DNA from: Proteobacteria bacterium UBA4457
GTDB lineage: Bacteria; Pseudomonadota; Gammaproteobacteria; Ga0077536
DNA length: 64,000 nt
Assembly (NCBI GenBank): GCA_002390205.1
Contig: DGOV01000094.1
Location: forward strand, 4,129-68,128
Direction of reading: 5' to 3'
The position numbers were made by a program, and so were the translations under genes. The notes under the pieces were generated by a model that saw only the letters and a program-made list of their open reading frames with translations, was not told where the DNA came from and made no database searches. Shown here one piece after another: positions 62,235 to 64,000 of this stretch; the stretch's first letter is position 1; each line of letters begins with the position of its first letter.

Positions 62235-63649
62235 TTATGTCTGACGATGTCTGGATTGTTGACGATGATCGAGCTATAAGGTGGGTGCTGGAGCGGGCAC
62301 TGAGTAAGGAAGAGTTTTCGACTCGAAGCTTCGAGACAGCTGATACCGTGTTATCTGCCCTCATACAAACTCAACCCGCTGTAGTCATTACTGACATTAG
62401 GATGCCTGGTACAGATGGTCTCGCCTTGCTTAAAACGCTGCAACAGAAGTTTCCTCATGTACCTGTGATTGTAATGACTGCTTACGGTGATTTAGATCAT
62501 GCAGTAGCAGCCTTTCAAGGAGGTGCCTTTGAGTATATGCCTAAGCCTTTTGATATCGACGATGTCATTTCGATTGTCCGAAGAGCAATAAGGAAAGGTG
62601 AAGAAAAATCGAATCGAGAGCCTACGGTAAATACGTCCCCGGAGGTTTCAGGTATTGTTGGTTCTAGTCTTGCGATTCAACAGGTATTTAAAACTATTGG
62701 GCGTCTGTCGAACTCTCACATGACGGTTATGATTACAGGTGAGTCTGGTTCGGGAAAAGAGCTCGTTGCGAGGGCGCTGCATCGACATAGTCCTAGGGCA
62801 GAGACGTCTTTTATTGCCTTGAACACTGCAGCTATACCTAGCGAGCTGCTCGAGTCTGAACTATTTGGCCATGAAAAAGGCTCTTTTACTGGCGCGACTG
62901 GTAAGAGGATTGGCCGTTTTGAACAGGCGGATAATGGGACTTTATTTTTGGATGAAATTGGTGATATGCCTTCTGACTTGCAGACTCGACTGCTTCGAGT
63001 TTTAGCTGATGGGAAATTTTATAGAGTGGGAGGTACTCAGGCAGTAAGTGTTGATGTTAGAGTAATAGCGGCTACGCACCAAGATCTAGAGTCCTTAGTC
63101 GAAACTGGTCGCTTTCGAGAAGATCTCTTTCATCGGTTGAATGTGATTCGCTTAGAGCTGCCAGCTCTAAGGGACAGGACAGATGATATAAATGAACTAT
63201 CCAATCATTTCTTTAAAAATATAGCTGCGGAACTGCATACTAATGTAAAAATATTCAGTAGTGATGCGATTAAAATCATGCAAAGTTACAGGTGGCCAGG
63301 CAACGTTAGGCAGTTGGAAAATATTTGCCGACGTGCAATGGTAATGGCTAGCACGCATGAGATTGATGTAGAAGACCTTCCTGATGAGCTAAAAGCAGGC
63401 CAAGCCGATAAAGATGGTGAGCATAGTTTGGTTTCTTGGGAGGAGGCTCTCAGACGTCAGGCCAGAGAGCACCTGGAACAAACTGACTTTTCGCCATTGA
63501 TGTCCGATCTTGTGCCACGTTTTGAATTGGTTCTGATAAAGGCGGCTCTAGCAAAGACTTCTGGTAGACGGCAAGAAGCTGCTCGGTTACTAGGTTGGGG
63601 TCGCAATACTTTGACCCGTAAAATAAAAGAATATGAATTGAACTGTTAG
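62231..63649 (+). CDS. glnG: Nitrogen regulation response regulator NtrC
   Basis: A 472-residue sigma-54 activator. Receiver domain with Asp55 in VVITDIRMPGTDG and Lys in PKPFD. AAA+ domain has Walker A GESGSGKELVA and a GSFTGA loop in place of the standard GAFTGA that contacts sigma-54, plus the TLFLDEIGDMP Walker B. The Fis-type HTH (RRQEAARLLGWGRNTLTRKI) closes the protein. It should activate glnA through the boxes at 59320-59368. The start may be the first ATG (62231) or the one six bases later. Confidence 0.96.
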   Translation: MIMSDDVWIVDDDRAIRWVLERALSKEEFSTRSFETADTVLSALIQTQPAVVITDIRMPGTDGLALLKTLQQKFPHVPVIVMTAYGDLDHAVAAFQGGAFEYMPKPFDIDDVISIVRRAIRKGEEKSNREPTVNTSPEVSGIVGSSLAIQQVFKTIGRLSNSHMTVMITGESGSGKELVARALHRHSPRAETSFIALNTAAIPSELLESELFGHEKGSFTGATGKRIGRFEQADNGTLFLDEIGDMPSDLQTRLLRVLADGKFYRVGGTQAVSVDVRVIAATHQDLESLVETGRFREDLFHRLNVIRLELPALRDRTDDINELSNHFFKNIAAELHTNVKIFSSDAIKIMQSYRWPGNVRQLENICRRAMVMASTHEIDVEDLPDELKAGQADKDGEHSLVSWEEALRRQAREHLEQTDFSPLMSDLVPRFELVLIKAALAKTSGRRQEAARLLGWGRNTLTRKIKEYELNC

Positions 63650-63658
63650 AGTTTCTAG

Positions 63659-64000
<342 letters not shown>

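Overview
The window looks like chromosomal DNA of a free-living, probably marine, gammaproteobacterium related to the Pseudomonadales/OMG clades. This is inferred from gene order and protein sequence, not from a marker-gene tree. Gene-order evidence: rpsU-yqeY-dnaG-rpoD divergent from tsaD, then plsY, folB-folK and cca, with a tRNA-Ile2 gene beyond rpoD; rho and trxA next to an rhlB-like helicase; lptM-lysA; and glnA-glnL-glnG next to hemB. Base composition is moderately AT-rich throughout, with no sharp break.

Layout. About 1-36 kb is accessory and catabolic. It holds an RND pump (cut by the window edge), a MATE pump and many single catabolic enzymes: amidase, flavin hydroxylase, enol-lactonase-like hydrolase, glutathione transferases, N-carbamoylsarcosine/maleamate-type amidohydrolase, AhpD-like protein, SDRs, alkane hydroxylase with a divergent TetR regulator, D-aminoacylase-like amidohydrolase, tungsten-type aldehyde oxidoreductase, luciferase-like oxidoreductase and an acyl-CoA-dehydrogenase-fold monooxygenase. 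Citrate synthase and a MaoC hydratase sit among them. A lone P4-type integrase with a degraded active site is followed directly by a secreted cysteine-rich protein. About 36-64 kb is core housekeeping: translation, replication and transcription initiation, folate, lipid and wall precursors, tRNA maturation, haem, Rho termination, thioredoxin, lysine synthesis and nitrogen control.

How the genes work together. The nitrogen module can be read in detail. A sigma-54 promoter (-24/-12) precedes glnA. Two inverted NtrC-like boxes lie upstream of it, 32 bp apart centre to centre, forming a perfect 18-bp inverted repeat just after lysA. A further NtrC-like box abuts the start codon of glnL. The glutamine synthetase carries about six extra residues directly after its adenylylation tyrosine. 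In the alkane module a palindrome near alkB is a likely TetR operator.

Most interesting unexplained items: (1) a free-standing 29-codon gene at 18.3 kb with its own promoter, a near-perfect Shine-Dalgarno sequence, a hairpin and an intrinsic terminator; (2) the cysteine-rich secreted protein without a canonical start codon behind the degraded integrase; (3) a structured leader before gltA; (4) a folded intergenic element at 27.4 kb; (5) a NaChBac-like channel whose filter glutamate is serine; (6) an RhlB-like helicase with an N-terminal membrane anchor.
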